64,000 bases of DNA from a bacterium. GTDB taxonomy: Bacteria > Patescibacteriota > Minisyncoccia > UBA6257 > 02-FULL-45-10c. The stretch covers positions 1 through 64,000 of the forward strand of contig JAUSKP010000048.1 of NCBI GenBank assembly GCA_030646555.1, written 5' to 3'. Position 1 is the stretch's first letter. Every line of letters starts with the position of its first letter. Position numbers and translations under genes: made by a program. This document shows, piece by piece, positions 1-8,700 of this stretch. The notes beneath the pieces are model-generated. The model saw only the letters and a list, made by a program, of their open reading frames with translations, had not been told where the DNA came from and searched no databases.

Positions 1-1
1 A

Positions 2-1738
2 ACGACCGCGGGAATGCAGCAATTCAAGCCGTATTATGTCGGCAAAGCTGACGCAATGAGAGATTTTGGCAGTAAGAATGCCACTTCGGTTCAAAAATGT
101 TTTAGGACTTCTGATGTTGAAGAAGTGGGTGATGACACGCATCTCACTTTCTTTGAAATGCTTGGTAATTTTTCTTTTGGCGGATATTTAAAGAAAGAAG
201 CTATTCATTACGCTTATGAATTCGTCATTGAAGAATTAGGAATTGAAAGAAATAGAATATACGTGACGGTTTTTGCCGGAGATCCAACAACTCCGGAAGA
301 TAAGGAGTCTTACAAAATTTGGCATGAAGAGATCGGTTTGCCCAAAGATCAGATCAGGCGAAGCGGCAGAGCGGATAATTGGTGGGGTCCGACCGGTAAT
401 GAGGGTCCGTGCGGTCCAACCACTGAAATTTATGTGGCTAAAAGTGCTGAAGATGCCAATGCCGGAAAGGGCGTTGAAATTTGGAATATTGTCTTTAATG
501 AATATTTCAAAGATAAGGAAGGCAACTTTAATAAATTAGAAGTCCCTGGCGTGGATACGGGCATGGGATTGGAACGTTTGGCTATTATGATGCAGGGCGC
601 AAATAATGTTTTTGAAACAGATCTGTTTGTGCCGATCATTAATCAGATTAAAGAATTGAGCGGTAATTTAGAGCCGGTAGTATTAAGGATATTAGCTGAT
701 CATTTGAGGTCGTCTGTATTTTTAATTGCCGACGGAATAAGGCCATCAAATAAAGAAGCGGGGTATGTATTAAGAAGGCTTTTAAGGCGGGTAATGGCAT
801 ATAGTTTTAAATATGACATTCACGCTGATCTATTTCCTTTGGTTCTGGAAAAAGTTAACGAGATCTTTGGAGATATTTATCCGGAAGTTAAAAATAAAGA
901 AGAGATACTAAAAGTCTATTTTGAAGAAAGAGATAAATTTGGCAGGGCCATAGGCGAGGGACTGAAGGCATTCAATAATTTAATTTTAGCCGCCAAAGAA
1001 CCAGATTCTTTTATTGCTCAGCTTCAGAAAATGATCGGCATGAAGAAACACGGATCAATTTCCGGAAAGGACGCATTTTCACTTTATGAAACATATGGTT
1101 TTCCAAAAGAATTGATGCAGGAGTTTTGCAGGGAAAAGGGGATTGTTTTTGATGAGACTGGTTTTGATGAGGAATATAAAAAACATCAGAATACTTCCAG
1201 AGCCGGAGCTGAAAAGAAATTTGGAGGACACGGATTGGTTTTGGATACAGGTGAACTGAAAGCTGGATCGAAAGAAGATATGGAAAAGGTAATCAGGCTT
1301 CACACAGCTACGCATTTGCTCCAGAAAGCTTTAAGAAATAATTTAGGAGATGAAATAAAACAGATGGGCTCGGATATCAATCCGGAAAGGGGAAGATTTG
1401 ATTTTTCTTTTACTAGAAAACTTACCGAAGAAGAGGTTAAAAAAGTTGAAAGTGAGATAAATGACGTGATTAGCCAAGACTTGCCGGTATTTTTCAAGGA
1501 AATGCCTATAGAAGAAGCTAAGAAAACCGGCGCCCTGTTCTTTTTTAAAGAAAAATATCCGAATAATGTAAGGGTTTATTTCGTCGGGCCAAAAGGTGGC
1601 AGTAGTGAAAAGTCTTATAGCATAGAATTTTGCGGCGGCCCGCACGTTGAACATACTTTGCAGATAGGGAGTTTTAAGATACAGAAACAGGAGTCTGTGG
1701 GAGCCGGCACGAGAAGGATAAAATTTGTTATTAGATAA
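2..1738 (+). CDS. alaS: Alanyl-tRNA synthetase, 5' end outside window, minimal form
   Basis: Charges tRNA-Ala with alanine in the cytosol. The reading frame is open to the left edge, so the N-terminus is missing; the first ATG in the window is internal (TTAGMQQFKPYY is the usual AlaRS N-terminal motif). Class II catalytic residues are clear (GPTGNEGPCGPTTEI). The editing domain keeps both zinc-binding halves, HTATH and CGGPH. Two things are absent: the beta-barrel segment normally found between the catalytic and editing domains (only about 30 residues lie between FGGHGL and HTATH), and the C-terminal DHHA1/C-Ala domain, because the protein stops about 25 residues after CGGPH. Identity is secure; the reduced architecture is seen directly. 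Confidence 0.95.
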   Translation, partial: TTAGMQQFKPYYVGKADAMRDFGSKNATSVQKCFRTSDVEEVGDDTHLTFFEMLGNFSFGGYLKKEAIHYAYEFVIEELGIERNRIYVTVFAGDPTTPEDKESYKIWHEEIGLPKDQIRRSGRADNWWGPTGNEGPCGPTTEIYVAKSAEDANAGKGVEIWNIVFNEYFKDKEGNFNKLEVPGVDTGMGLERLAIMMQGANNVFETDLFVPIINQIKELSGNLEPVVLRILADHLRSSVFLIADGIRPSNKEAGYVLRRLLRRVMAYSFKYDIHADLFPLVLEKVNEIFGDIYPEVKNKEEILKVYFEERDKFGRAIGEGLKAFNNLILAAKEPDSFIAQLQKMIGMKKHGSISGKDAFSLYETYGFPKELMQEFCREKGIVFDETGFDEEYKKHQNTSRAGAEKKFGGHGLVLDTGELKAGSKEDMEKVIRLHTATHLLQKALRNNLGDEIKQMGSDINPERGRFDFSFTRKLTEEEVKKVESEINDVISQDLPVFFKEMPIEEAKKTGALFFFKEKYPNNVRVYFVGPKGGSSEKSYSIEFCGGPHVEHTLQIGSFKIQKQESVGAGTRRIKFVIR

Positions 1739-1790
1739 ACTCGCGAGTAAAATTGCCCATTCAAGGGATTTCCTCCCATTCACAATATAG

Positions 1791-1799
1791 TGGTATAAT
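1791..1799 (+). promoter_or_regulatory. Extended -10 promoter (TGG-TATAAT), leaderless
   Basis: TG at 1791-1792 plus TATAAT at 1794-1799 form an extended -10; there is no good -35. A start about 6 nt downstream falls at the GTG at 1805, so the transcript is predicted to be leaderless. Confidence 0.65.
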
Positions 1800-1804
1800 T
1801 GAAT

Positions 1805-3013
1805 GTGTTAGACCTCAACTTCTTAAAGCGAGTAATTTCCAGTCTAACGGTCAAGAACCCGAATTTTTTGGTCGTTGAGGTCATAAATCATTATTTGCAA
1901 ATTACGCTTGTTAAAGCAGATTTTTCTTCTAAGAATATTTTGATATGCAAGAATTGGATAAAGGAGCTTAGCAGTTTAGAAGTTCCATATTTACTAAAAG
2001 AGGTAAAAAAGATACTTAAAAAAGCGCCTAAAAAGGCAGATTTTAATATTATTTTAAATCTGGATTCAAATTTGGCCCTCACTATATATTCTTCAGTCTC
2101 TTTAGTGAGACCAAAGCCTAAAGAATTGATAGATGAAGCCGATCTTGATAATTTAATTTCCCAAGCTATTTGGAGATTTTTTGATAAGCAAAGACCTAAG
2201 GCCGCTAAAAAAATGGACGTTGAAGAAATTGATGTTCTTTTGGCGGATGTCCGCATCAGGGGCGTAAAAGTGGATGGGCACAAAGTGGTAAATCCGCTGG
2301 GATTTAAAGCAAAATCCGTAGAAATATATTTGAGCGAAACTTTCGGTGTCAGGGATTTTATCAGGGGAGTCAGAGAATTAATGCCTTCCAATAAAATTAT
2401 TTTCGTAAGCGAGGCGGGCACAACGCTGTCCCACACGCTTCTTAATTCTATAAATGAAAATAAGCCGTTGTTCCTGGTAAATTTATTTCCAAACCAAACC
2501 GCCGTCTTTCATGCTTCGGCCGGCCATCTGCGCCATATAGATAATTTTGCTTGGGGAGGCAATTCCTTGCTGCAAAATTTAAATGATAATTTTAAACTTG
2601 ACGATGCCGTCTCTAAAACAATGATAGAAATTTATAATAGAAACGGCGGTTCTCCTCACCTGATTAAAAAATTGGAAAATATTTTTATGGAAGAATGCCA
2701 GCTTTTGGCTAATGGAATTGAGTTGTTGGCGCCGGAAACCGGGAAAATATTCATAAATCCATACTTCAATCTTCCTTCTTGCCTGATCTCTGAAAGATTT
2801 GAGTCAAAGTTTAATAAAAATTTTAAAGTTGAATTGTTATCCACCGATACAGTTATGAAAAAAACGGGTTTTACGATACAATTTAGTAAGTCTGTTAAAA
2901 AAATAAAGAATTTGTCAACGCTATCTTCTGTTCTGTTGGAAATATTTTTGATGCCTAAAAACGAAAAGATCAATTATCTTGCCAATAGAAGGGTAAGGTG
3001 GCTTTTATCCTAA
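1805..3013 (+). CDS. Divergent FtsA/PilM-like actin-fold protein
   Basis: About 402 residues with the segment order of the FtsA/PilM branch of the actin superfamily. There is an N-terminal beta-hairpin (NFLVVEVINHYLQITLV), a mid-protein NPLGFKAKSVEIYL segment like that before the FtsA SHS2-type region, and a second phosphate-loop region (PLFLVNLFPNQTAVFHASAG) followed by FAWGGNSL. The usual DxGxxxT motifs are degenerate, so ATP binding is uncertain. TTG at 1799 is also in frame, but it overlaps the -10 box, so GTG 1805 is preferred. It probably works with the next gene, 13 nt downstream, at the membrane. It could serve in division or in a type IV pilus-like system; the choice is open. Confidence 0.6.
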   Translation: MLDLNFLKRVISSLTVKNPNFLVVEVINHYLQITLVKADFSSKNILICKNWIKELSSLEVPYLLKEVKKILKKAPKKADFNIILNLDSNLALTIYSSVSLVRPKPKELIDEADLDNLISQAIWRFFDKQRPKAAKKMDVEEIDVLLADVRIRGVKVDGHKVVNPLGFKAKSVEIYLSETFGVRDFIRGVRELMPSNKIIFVSEAGTTLSHTLLNSINENKPLFLVNLFPNQTAVFHASAGHLRHIDNFAWGGNSLLQNLNDNFKLDDAVSKTMIEIYNRNGGSPHLIKKLENIFMEECQLLANGIELLAPETGKIFINPYFNLPSCLISERFESKFNKNFKVELLSTDTVMKKTGFTIQFSKSVKKIKNLSTLSSVLLEIFLMPKNEKINYLANRRVRWLLS

Positions 3014-3026
3014 CCAATTATTTTAA

Positions 3027-4691
3027 ATGAAAAAAATAAATATCAATAAAAGCGACGAGGCGGCTCTTATTGTTGAAAAAATTATAGAAACCGATTCAGA
3101 CGAAGTTATTTTAATTATCCCAAGATTTTCTCAACTAGGGGAGTCTTTGAGCAATTTCCATCTTTTAAAAAGAGAGGCCGACGCTATAAGTAAAAAAATA
3201 TTAATAGAGTCCGTAGATAACCGCGTTATTGAATTAGCCGAGCTTGCAGGCATTGAAGCCATAAATCCTTTTTTTGTAAAAAATAAAAGGCAATTTTCAG
3301 ATATAATCCCTAAAAAAGAAAAAAGCGGGTCAGGTAAAAAAGATAAACCATCAGTTTCTACCAGAGAGACTTCTCGCGGAGAGGAAGATTGGAAAAAAGA
3401 AGAGGAATTTATTAAAAAAATTTCCAGCAATTTAAGCCTTGAAGAATTTGAAAACAAACAAAGTAGATTTCATAAAAAAGAAAAAGAGGAAAGAGTAGAA
3501 GAAGAAAGTAGTGAGGAAGTTGATGGATCTGAAGAAAAGGAATCTTTCATAAAAAAGATTCCCATTAAAATGGTTGTCGGAGCCGTTGTTTTAGGGTTGG
3601 TTGTTTTTGGCGCCGTCACAATACTTCCCAAAGTAGACATTAAGCTCGTTTCTAAAAAAATAGATTGGTCTTATAACGATTCAGTGATCACCCAAGTAAA
3701 TGCTAAAGCTGATTACAAGACTGTCACCATTCCTAATCAAAAATCTACTTCATCTAAATCTTCCTCTCTGCCATTTCCGGCAACCGGAAAAAAACAAGTT
3801 TCCGACAAAGCTTCCGGAAAAATGACGATCTATAACAGCTATAGTTCCGATGCTCAAACCTTAGTAAAAGATACCCGTTTTCTTTCTCCCGATGGAAAGA
3901 TATTTAAATTAGCCAAACAGATCATTGTGCCGGGAGCTAAAATATCCGAGGGCAAGATACTTCCATCAAGCATTGACGCGGATGTTGTTGCCGAAAAAGC
4001 CGGTGAAGAATACAACGTTGGTCCGGTGAAACTTTTCCAGATTCCAGGATTTAAAGGCACTCCAAAATACGCGGCGTTTTACGGGGAATCAAAAGGCAGT
4101 ATGGCCGGCGGATTTGTTGGAGAAATTTCTTATCCAACCACATCCGATATTGCCGCTGCCAAGAAAAAAATGAAAGAAACATTGGAAAGCAGTTTGAAGA
4201 CGGAGCTTTATTCTAAAATTTCCAGCGATTTTAAAATTGTGGAAGGATCCTCGGTTTTTTCAACCACAAAAGAAGAGATAAATGAAACCGTTGATAAGGA
4301 CGGCAATTTTTCTATTTCATCTGAAGCGCAGATGACCGTTATTTCTTTTAAAGAATCCGATTTGATTGATGTATTAAGTCAAAAAGCGAAAGCCGAGAAA
4401 GGCGAGAATTATGCCGTTAAAAGCCATAGTTTGGAATATGGCATTGCCAGAATGGATGTAGCTTCCGGGAGATTGAGCTTCCCGATGACTTTTAAGGCTG
4501 TTTTGAGCTATAAAACAGATATTGAAAAGCTTAAAAGCGATATTGCCGATATGTCGGATATTAAACTCAGAGAAACGATCTTTTCTCTTCCCAGTATTGA
4601 TATGGAAAGCCAGAACGTTGTTTCGTTTTGGCCATTTTGGGTAAAAACGGTTCCGAACAACCTAAATAAGATAAATATAACGGTTGACTAA
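3027..4691 (+). CDS. Single-pass membrane protein, baseplate J-like (uncertain)
   Basis: 554 residues. The N-terminal ~95 residues look like a compact alpha/beta domain (DEVILIIPRFSQLGES, KILIESVDNRVIELA). A charged, low-complexity linker rich in Lys/Glu/Ser follows (about 95-175), then one transmembrane helix (about 180-200, VVGAVVLGLVVFGAV), then a long beta-rich extracytoplasmic region with several Gly/Thr/Val repeats. Comparable proteins in CPR genomes are often labelled baseplate J-like, from memory and not checked here. It follows the FtsA/PilM-like gene, so the two may form a membrane-anchored pair. The stop codon overlaps the hairpin at 4690-4714. Confidence 0.5.
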   Translation: MKKININKSDEAALIVEKIIETDSDEVILIIPRFSQLGESLSNFHLLKREADAISKKILIESVDNRVIELAELAGIEAINPFFVKNKRQFSDIIPKKEKSGSGKKDKPSVSTRETSRGEEDWKKEEEFIKKISSNLSLEEFENKQSRFHKKEKEERVEEESSEEVDGSEEKESFIKKIPIKMVVGAVVLGLVVFGAVTILPKVDIKLVSKKIDWSYNDSVITQVNAKADYKTVTIPNQKSTSSKSSSLPFPATGKKQVSDKASGKMTIYNSYSSDAQTLVKDTRFLSPDGKIFKLAKQIIVPGAKISEGKILPSSIDADVVAEKAGEEYNVGPVKLFQIPGFKGTPKYAAFYGESKGSMAGGFVGEISYPTTSDIAAAKKKMKETLESSLKTELYSKISSDFKIVEGSSVFSTTKEEINETVDKDGNFSISSEAQMTVISFKESDLIDVLSQKAKAEKGENYAVKSHSLEYGIARMDVASGRLSFPMTFKAVLSYKTDIEKLKSDIADMSDIKLRETIFSLPSIDMESQNVVSFWPFWVKTVPNNLNKINITVD

Positions 4692-4714
4692 AATATAGCG
4701 CCGTGCTATATTTT
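4690..4714 (+). terminator. AT-rich hairpin at gene end
   Basis: Perfect 10-bp stem (AAAATATAGC paired with GCTATATTTT) around a 5-nt loop, starting in the stop codon of the upstream gene and ending in TTTT. It has only two GC pairs, so it may be a weak terminator or attenuator ahead of infA. Confidence 0.45.
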
Positions 4715-4730
4715 GCATACCGTTTTTATT

Positions 4731-4943
4731 ATGAAAGATGACTCAGTAAAGCAGCTGGAAGGCATCGTTGAAGAGGCTCTTCCGGGCACTAATTTTAGAG
4801 TAGTAAGTGGAGATAAGAAAATTCTCGCGCATCTTTCTGGTAAAATGCGCATGAATTATATTAAAATATTACCAGGCGATAAGGTCCTGCTCGATGTCAG
4901 CGCTTACGATGAGACTCGGGGAAGAATAACAAGAAGACTTTAA
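4731..4943 (+). CDS. infA: Translation initiation factor IF-1
   Basis: 70-residue S1/OB-fold protein that binds the 30S A site during initiation. The features [39 protein letters not shown] and RGRITRR match IF-1 across the whole length. A TTG at 4713 is in frame, but starting there would add residues not found in IF-1; ATG 4731 gives the normal N-terminus. No Shine-Dalgarno precedes it. It heads the ribosomal protein run infA-rpmJ-rpsM-rpsK-rpsD-rpoA. Confidence 0.96.
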   Translation: MKDDSVKQLEGIVEEALPGTNFRVVSGDKKILAHLSGKMRMNYIKILPGDKVLLDVSAYDETRGRITRRL

Positions 4944-4983
4944 AGTAATCAACTAATAGCGAATTAAGTACGAATTTACGAAT
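4943..4983. repeat. ~40-bp dispersed repeat, copy 1
   Basis: Starts at the last base of the infA stop codon and is nearly identical to 56518-56558, which starts directly after the mraY stop. Shared blocks are GTAATCAAC, AATAGCGAATTA, GTACGAAT and TACGAAT. Confidence 0.7.
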
Positions 4984-4989
4984 AATACT

Positions 4990-5103
4990 ATGAAGGTAAG
5001 AGCTTCGGTAAAAAAAATTTGCAACAGCTGTATAGTGGTCAGAAGAAAGGGCCGCGTTTGCATTGTTTGCAAAACTAAAAAACATAAACAAAGACAAGGT
5101 TAA
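4990..5103 (+). CDS. rpmJ: Ribosomal protein L36
   Basis: 37-residue zinc-type L36 of the large subunit, beginning [14 protein letters not shown]. The metal ligands C11 and C14, a third Cys in CIVCKTKKH and the His four or five residues on are all present, and the C-terminus KHKQRQG is typical. It sits in its conserved place between infA and rpsM. ATG 4990 has no clear Shine-Dalgarno. Confidence 0.96.
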   Translation: MKVRASVKKICNSCIVVRRKGRVCIVCKTKKHKQRQG

Positions 5104-5108
5104 AATTT

Positions 5109-5492
5109 ATGAGACTATTGGGTATAAATATTCCGGACAATAAAAAAGTAGAAATTTCTCTTATGTATCTTTATGGCATAGGCCGTACTTTGTCGCGCGA
5201 TATTTTGGAAAAAACTAGAATTGATATGAATAAAAGAGCGAAAGATCTGACTTCCGATGAACTTAGCAAGCTTAAAGAATATATTGAAAAAAATTATAAA
5301 ATTGAAGGAGAATTAAAACAGATTATCAAGCAAAATATAATGATGCTGAAAGATTTGGGAACTTATAGGGGATCCAGGCATGCCCGCAAACTTCCAGTGC
5401 GCGGACAAAGGACAAAAACCAATTCTAGAACCGTTCGCGGCAATGTCAGAAAAACTGCCGGCAGCGGTAAGAGAAAAACTGACTTAAAATAA
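5109..5492 (+). CDS. rpsM: Ribosomal protein S13
   Basis: 127-residue small-subunit head protein that contacts tRNA and the 50S bridge. The N-terminal MRLLGINIPDNKKVEISL, the helix-two-turns-helix around YGIGRTLSRDIL, and the C-terminal GTYRGSRHARKLPVRGQRT signature are intact, followed by a basic tail. It starts 5 nt after rpmJ, consistent with one transcript. Confidence 0.97.
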   Translation: MRLLGINIPDNKKVEISLMYLYGIGRTLSRDILEKTRIDMNKRAKDLTSDELSKLKEYIEKNYKIEGELKQIIKQNIMMLKDLGTYRGSRHARKLPVRGQRTKTNSRTVRGNVRKTAGSGKRKTDLK

Positions 5493-5516
5493 TATATAAA
5501 TTAATTTCTAAACAAA

Positions 5517-5972
5517 ATGGGAAAAGTTAAGGTGGCAAAAAACGAAAATAAAGAGGCAGTATTGGAAGGAAAAGACAAGGTTGAAAACGCAGTTGTAAAG
5601 ACTAGCGCTAAATCAAGCGCTAAAAAAGTTGATACCGGCAATGCTTATATAAAAGTTTCATATAATAATACTTTGATTTCGGTTACCGATGAAAAAGGTA
5701 ATTTGTTAGCCTGGTCTTCAGCCGGCGCCCTTGGCTTTTCCGGACCTAAAAAGGCCACGCCATTCGCAGCCTCTAAAGTTGTCGCTGCGTTAGCTGAAAA
5801 ATTAAAAAAGTCAGGTCCAGTCAATTTGCATGTTATGGTCAATGGTATCGGCGGGGGCAGGGATTCTTCCATCCGTTCATTTGCCAACCAGGGTTTTAAT
5901 ATCTTATCCGTTAGAGACATTACCCCGATCCCGCACAATGGTCCGAAACCAGTTAAAGTCAGAAGAGTTTAA
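5517..5972 (+). CDS. rpsK: Ribosomal protein S11
   Basis: 151-residue platform protein of the 30S subunit. A Lys/Glu/Ala-rich extension of about 40 residues comes before the conserved core (AYIKVSYNNTLISVTDEKGN). The core ends with the expected DITPIPHNGPKPVKVRRV tail. The extension makes it longer than the usual ~125-130 residues; no alternative ATG lies closer to the core. Confidence 0.97.
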   Translation: MGKVKVAKNENKEAVLEGKDKVENAVVKTSAKSSAKKVDTGNAYIKVSYNNTLISVTDEKGNLLAWSSAGALGFSGPKKATPFAASKVVAALAEKLKKSGPVNLHVMVNGIGGGRDSSIRSFANQGFNILSVRDITPIPHNGPKPVKVRRV

Positions 5973-5987
5973 TTTTTTAAAATAATT

Positions 5988-6602
5988 ATGTTTGATACTA
6001 GAGAAAAAAAGGAACGATCATTGGGCACTAAGCTTTTTTTGAAAGCCCATCGTTGTAATTCTCCAAAATGCGCCCTTGAAAGAAGGCAGGTCAAGCCGGG
6101 AGCTCATGGAGCCAGTAGGAAAGGAAAAAAATCAGAATATGGAGAGCAGCTCAATGAAAAGCAGAAAGTGCGATTTACTTATGGACTCAGGGAGTCTCAG
6201 ATTCGCATTATTTTTAAAGCTGCTTCTAAAAAATCAGGAATTACGGGCAATATGATTATCCAACTCTTAGAAAGACGTCTAGACAATGTCGTTTTTAGGC
6301 TTGGATTAGCTCCATCTCGTTCCGTAGCGCGACAATTGGTAAATCATGGACATATTATGGTAAACGATAAAAAGGTGACCATTTCTTCGTTTTCCGTGAA
6401 AGTAGGAGATAAAATAAGTATTCGTCCGCAATCAAAAGATCACGTAGTTTTTAAGGATCTGTCCGTTAATTTATTGAAGTATGTCGCTCCTCTTTGGCTC
6501 AATTTAAACCCGGAAAAATTAGAAGGAAAGGTAATTTCTCTTCCGGCCGATATTGAGTTTCCTTTTGATATTAATATGGTCGTCGATTTTTACTCTAAAT
6601 AA
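5988..6602 (+). CDS. rpsD: Ribosomal protein S4
   Basis: 204-residue primary 16S rRNA binder. The N-terminal domain carries RCNSPKCALERR and a KPGAHG turn; the S4 RNA-binding domain follows (LERRLDNVVFRLGLAPS, RQLVNHGHIMVN). The N-terminus lacks the first Cys pair seen in the zinc form. It stands 15 nt after rpsK and 15 nt before rpoA, the conserved alpha-operon order. Confidence 0.97.
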   Translation: MFDTREKKERSLGTKLFLKAHRCNSPKCALERRQVKPGAHGASRKGKKSEYGEQLNEKQKVRFTYGLRESQIRIIFKAASKKSGITGNMIIQLLERRLDNVVFRLGLAPSRSVARQLVNHGHIMVNDKKVTISSFSVKVGDKISIRPQSKDHVVFKDLSVNLLKYVAPLWLNLNPEKLEGKVISLPADIEFPFDINMVVDFYSK

Positions 6603-6617
6603 TAATTAAAAAAAACT

Positions 6618-7379
6618 ATGGAATTTACATATTTAAGCGAGTCAGTAAGCATTAAAAAAATCTCTGAAACTATTACCGATGGCGTTTTTGAAATAGAAGG
6701 TCTTTATAACGGATATGGTTTAACGTTAGGAAACGCCCTAAGAAGAACTTTGTTTTCTTCTTTGCCCGGAGCAGCCATCACGCAAGTTAAAATAAAAGGC
6801 GTTGATCATGAATTTTCTACCATTCCGCATGTCTTAGAGGATATAGTGGAAATTTGCCTTAATCTTAAGAAAATAAGATTTAAGATCCTTGTAGACGAGC
6901 CTCAAATTTTAACATTGAAAATAAAAGGCGAGAAAAAAGTTTTAGCCAGTGATATTAAAGCCGGATCTCAAATTGAGATAATCAGCCCGGATATTCACAT
7001 TGCTACTTTGTCTTCAAAATCAGCCGATTTAGATATGGAATTAACAGTTGAAAAAGGCCTCGGATATGTGCCTGTTGAAGTCAGGAAATTTGAAAAACTC
7101 CCTGTCGGCACCATTGCCCTGGATTCATTTTTCTCCCCGGTTGTTAAAGTTAATTTTACGGTGGAAAATATGCGCGTAGGCGACAGGACCGATTATAATA
7201 AATTGAAAATAGAGATCAAGACAGACGGCAGTATTACGCCTTCTTCCGCTTTGCATAAAGCCGGAAATATCTTGAAAGATCATTTTGATAAGATCTCAAA
7301 AGTAGAGGTATTGGAAATTACATCGGCTGAGACTAAAAAAGAAGTTAAAATCAAAAAAACAGTCAAAAAGAAGAAATAA
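6618..7379 (+). CDS. rpoA: RNA polymerase alpha subunit lacking the C-terminal domain
   Basis: 253 residues covering the alpha N-terminal domain only: dimer region (GYGLTLGNALRRTLFSSLPG) and the insert domain through YVPVEVRK and MRVGDRTDYNKLKIEI. The protein ends about residue 253 with a lysine-rich tail (KKEVKIKKTVKKKK) in place of the ~80-residue C-terminal domain that normally binds UP elements and activators. The next 60 bases do not encode that domain. Assembly of polymerase should be possible; activator contact through alpha should not. The absence is seen directly; the effect is inferred. Confidence 0.95.
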   Translation: MEFTYLSESVSIKKISETITDGVFEIEGLYNGYGLTLGNALRRTLFSSLPGAAITQVKIKGVDHEFSTIPHVLEDIVEICLNLKKIRFKILVDEPQILTLKIKGEKKVLASDIKAGSQIEIISPDIHIATLSSKSADLDMELTVEKGLGYVPVEVRKFEKLPVGTIALDSFFSPVVKVNFTVENMRVGDRTDYNKLKIEIKTDGSITPSSALHKAGNILKDHFDKISKVEVLEITSAETKKEVKIKKTVKKKK

Positions 7380-7382
7380 TAA

Positions 7383-7456
7383 AAGCGATTAGTACTTAGC
7401 GACTAGCGACTAGTAAAGAAAAAATACTAGGAACTAGTGGCTAGTGGCTAGTCCAC
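7383..7456. repeat. CTAGTGGCTAGT-type short repeats
   Basis: Imperfect repeats of the core ACTAGCGACTAGT / CTAGTGGCTAGT between rpoA and rplQ. A related block lies at about 36430-36450 before ftsE. A GTG inside it (7444) is in frame with rplQ but is not the likely start. Confidence 0.6.
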
Positions 7457-7464
7457 TATTCACA

Positions 7465-7797
7465 ATGAGAAAGTTCCACAAGAAAAAGGGTCCGAGAAAG
7501 TTGTTTATAAAAACTTTGGCCCACAACTTAATAATGAAGGGCAAGATGGAAACCACGGAAGCTAAAGCAAAGGGAATCAGGCCCGTTGTTGAAAAGGCTA
7601 TGACTTTGGCTAAGAAAAATAATTTGGCCAGCTTGAGATTGCTTTTATCGAGACTCACCAAAGATTCAGCCAATAAATTATATTACGAATTAGCCCCGAA
7701 ATATAAAGATAGAACCTCCGGATATTTGCGCATCCTAAAGATCGGCGGACAAAGAAAACGTGATGCCGCTCAAAAAGCATTAATTGAATTTGTATAA
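7465..7797 (+). CDS. rplQ: Ribosomal protein L17
   Basis: 110 residues from MRKFHKKKGPRK, the expected L17 N-terminus; core features are HNLIMKGKMETTEAKAK and YLRILKIGGQRKRDAAQKALIEFV. The in-frame GTG at 7444 lies inside an intergenic repeat and is rejected. The stop TAA (7795-7797) shares one base with the rplM start, so translation is probably coupled. Confidence 0.96.
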   Translation: MRKFHKKKGPRKLFIKTLAHNLIMKGKMETTEAKAKGIRPVVEKAMTLAKKNNLASLRLLLSRLTKDSANKLYYELAPKYKDRTSGYLRILKIGGQRKRDAAQKALIEFV

Positions 7798-8138
7798 TGG
7801 AATATATTATTGACGCGACAAATAAAAAATTAGGCAGAATGGCTTCAGAAATAGCTTCTATTTTGCAAAATAAAAAGAGCGCCTATTATGAGCCAAGGCT
7901 CGCCGGCAGTGATAGCGTTCTTGTCAAAAATATTGATAAGCTGGATATCGCCGCTAATAAAAGAGAGCAAAAGATATATTATCGCCACACCGGCTATATG
8001 GGGCATTTAAAGGAAAAGAAATTAGGAATTGCTTATGCTGAAAATCCCGCCAAGGTCTTGAGAAGGACTGTGGAAAGGATGCTACCGAAAAACTTTTTGA
8101 AAATGAAAAGATTAAGACGTTTAATTATTGAAAAATAA
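7797..8138 (+). CDS. rplM: Ribosomal protein L13
   Basis: 113 residues, shorter than the usual ~142. YIIDATNKKLGRMASEIASIL opens the protein, the HTGYMGHLKEK motif is present and it ends near MLPKNFLKMKRLRRL. The truncation removes the last ~25 residues of the family. It overlaps rplQ by one base and precedes rpsI, the usual partner. Confidence 0.95.
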   Translation: MEYIIDATNKKLGRMASEIASILQNKKSAYYEPRLAGSDSVLVKNIDKLDIAANKREQKIYYRHTGYMGHLKEKKLGIAYAENPAKVLRRTVERMLPKNFLKMKRLRRLIIEK

Positions 8139-8139
8139 T

Positions 8140-8649
8140 ATGATAAAAAAAGCTGTAAAAAAGGAAACAACTAAAAAGGAGCCCGTAGTTAAAAAAGTTG
8201 CCATAAAATCAGCGGTTGTTAAACCGGTGATTGTTAAAAAGGAAGAGAAAGCGGTTTCAAAGGGCAGATATATTGAAACGGTTGGAAGAAGAAAAACTTC
8301 CATTGCAAGAGTAAGACTCATGATTAATGAGTCCGGCATTAAGATCAATGGAAAGGACTATAAAGATTATTTGAGGTTGTTAAAACTCCAAGAGATTATA
8401 ATCGCGCCTTTAGCGATTTTGGAATTAAGAGATAAGCATGGGTTTACTGTTGTTGTGAGCGGTGGCGGAATATTTTCACAAGCCGAAGCCATTAGGCACG
8501 GAATTACAAGGGCTCTGATCAAATTAAATGCTGAATTTAGAAAGAGGCTTAAAAAATACGGCTTTATTACCAGGGATTCAAGAATGGTAGAAAGAAAGAA
8601 ACCGGGCCTTAAAAAGGCAAGAAAAGCTCCGCAATGGGCCAAGAGATAA
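8140..8649 (+). CDS. rpsI: Ribosomal protein S9
   Basis: 169 residues. A Lys/Val-rich extension of about 45 residues precedes the conserved domain, which begins YIETVGRRKTSIARV. It ends with the standard MVERKKPGLKKARKAPQWAKR-type tail reaching the P-site tRNA. ATG 8140 overlaps neither rplM nor the TTG at 8128, which is in frame but inside rplM. A strong terminator follows. Confidence 0.95.
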   Translation: MIKKAVKKETTKKEPVVKKVAIKSAVVKPVIVKKEEKAVSKGRYIETVGRRKTSIARVRLMINESGIKINGKDYKDYLRLLKLQEIIIAPLAILELRDKHGFTVVVSGGGIFSQAEAIRHGITRALIKLNAEFRKRLKKYGFITRDSRMVERKKPGLKKARKAPQWAKR

Positions 8650-8664
8650 GGATTTAGTAAATAA

Positions 8665-8699
8665 AAACTCCCTCAATCCATCGGATTGAGGGAGTTTTG
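8665..8699 (+). terminator. Bidirectional rho-independent terminator
   Basis: 15-bp stem (AAACTCCCTCAATCC with GGATTGAGGGAGTTT), 3-nt loop ATC, T-rich on both strands. It lies between convergent rpsI and the PEGA gene and can serve both. Confidence 0.92.
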
Positions 8700-8700
8700 T

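Noticed and set aside
1799..1804. TTG start for the FtsA/PilM-like gene
   Set aside because: It overlaps the -10 box, so it would not be in the predicted transcript.
7444..7464. GTG start extending rplQ
   Set aside because: It lies in an intergenic repeat and adds residues not found in L17.
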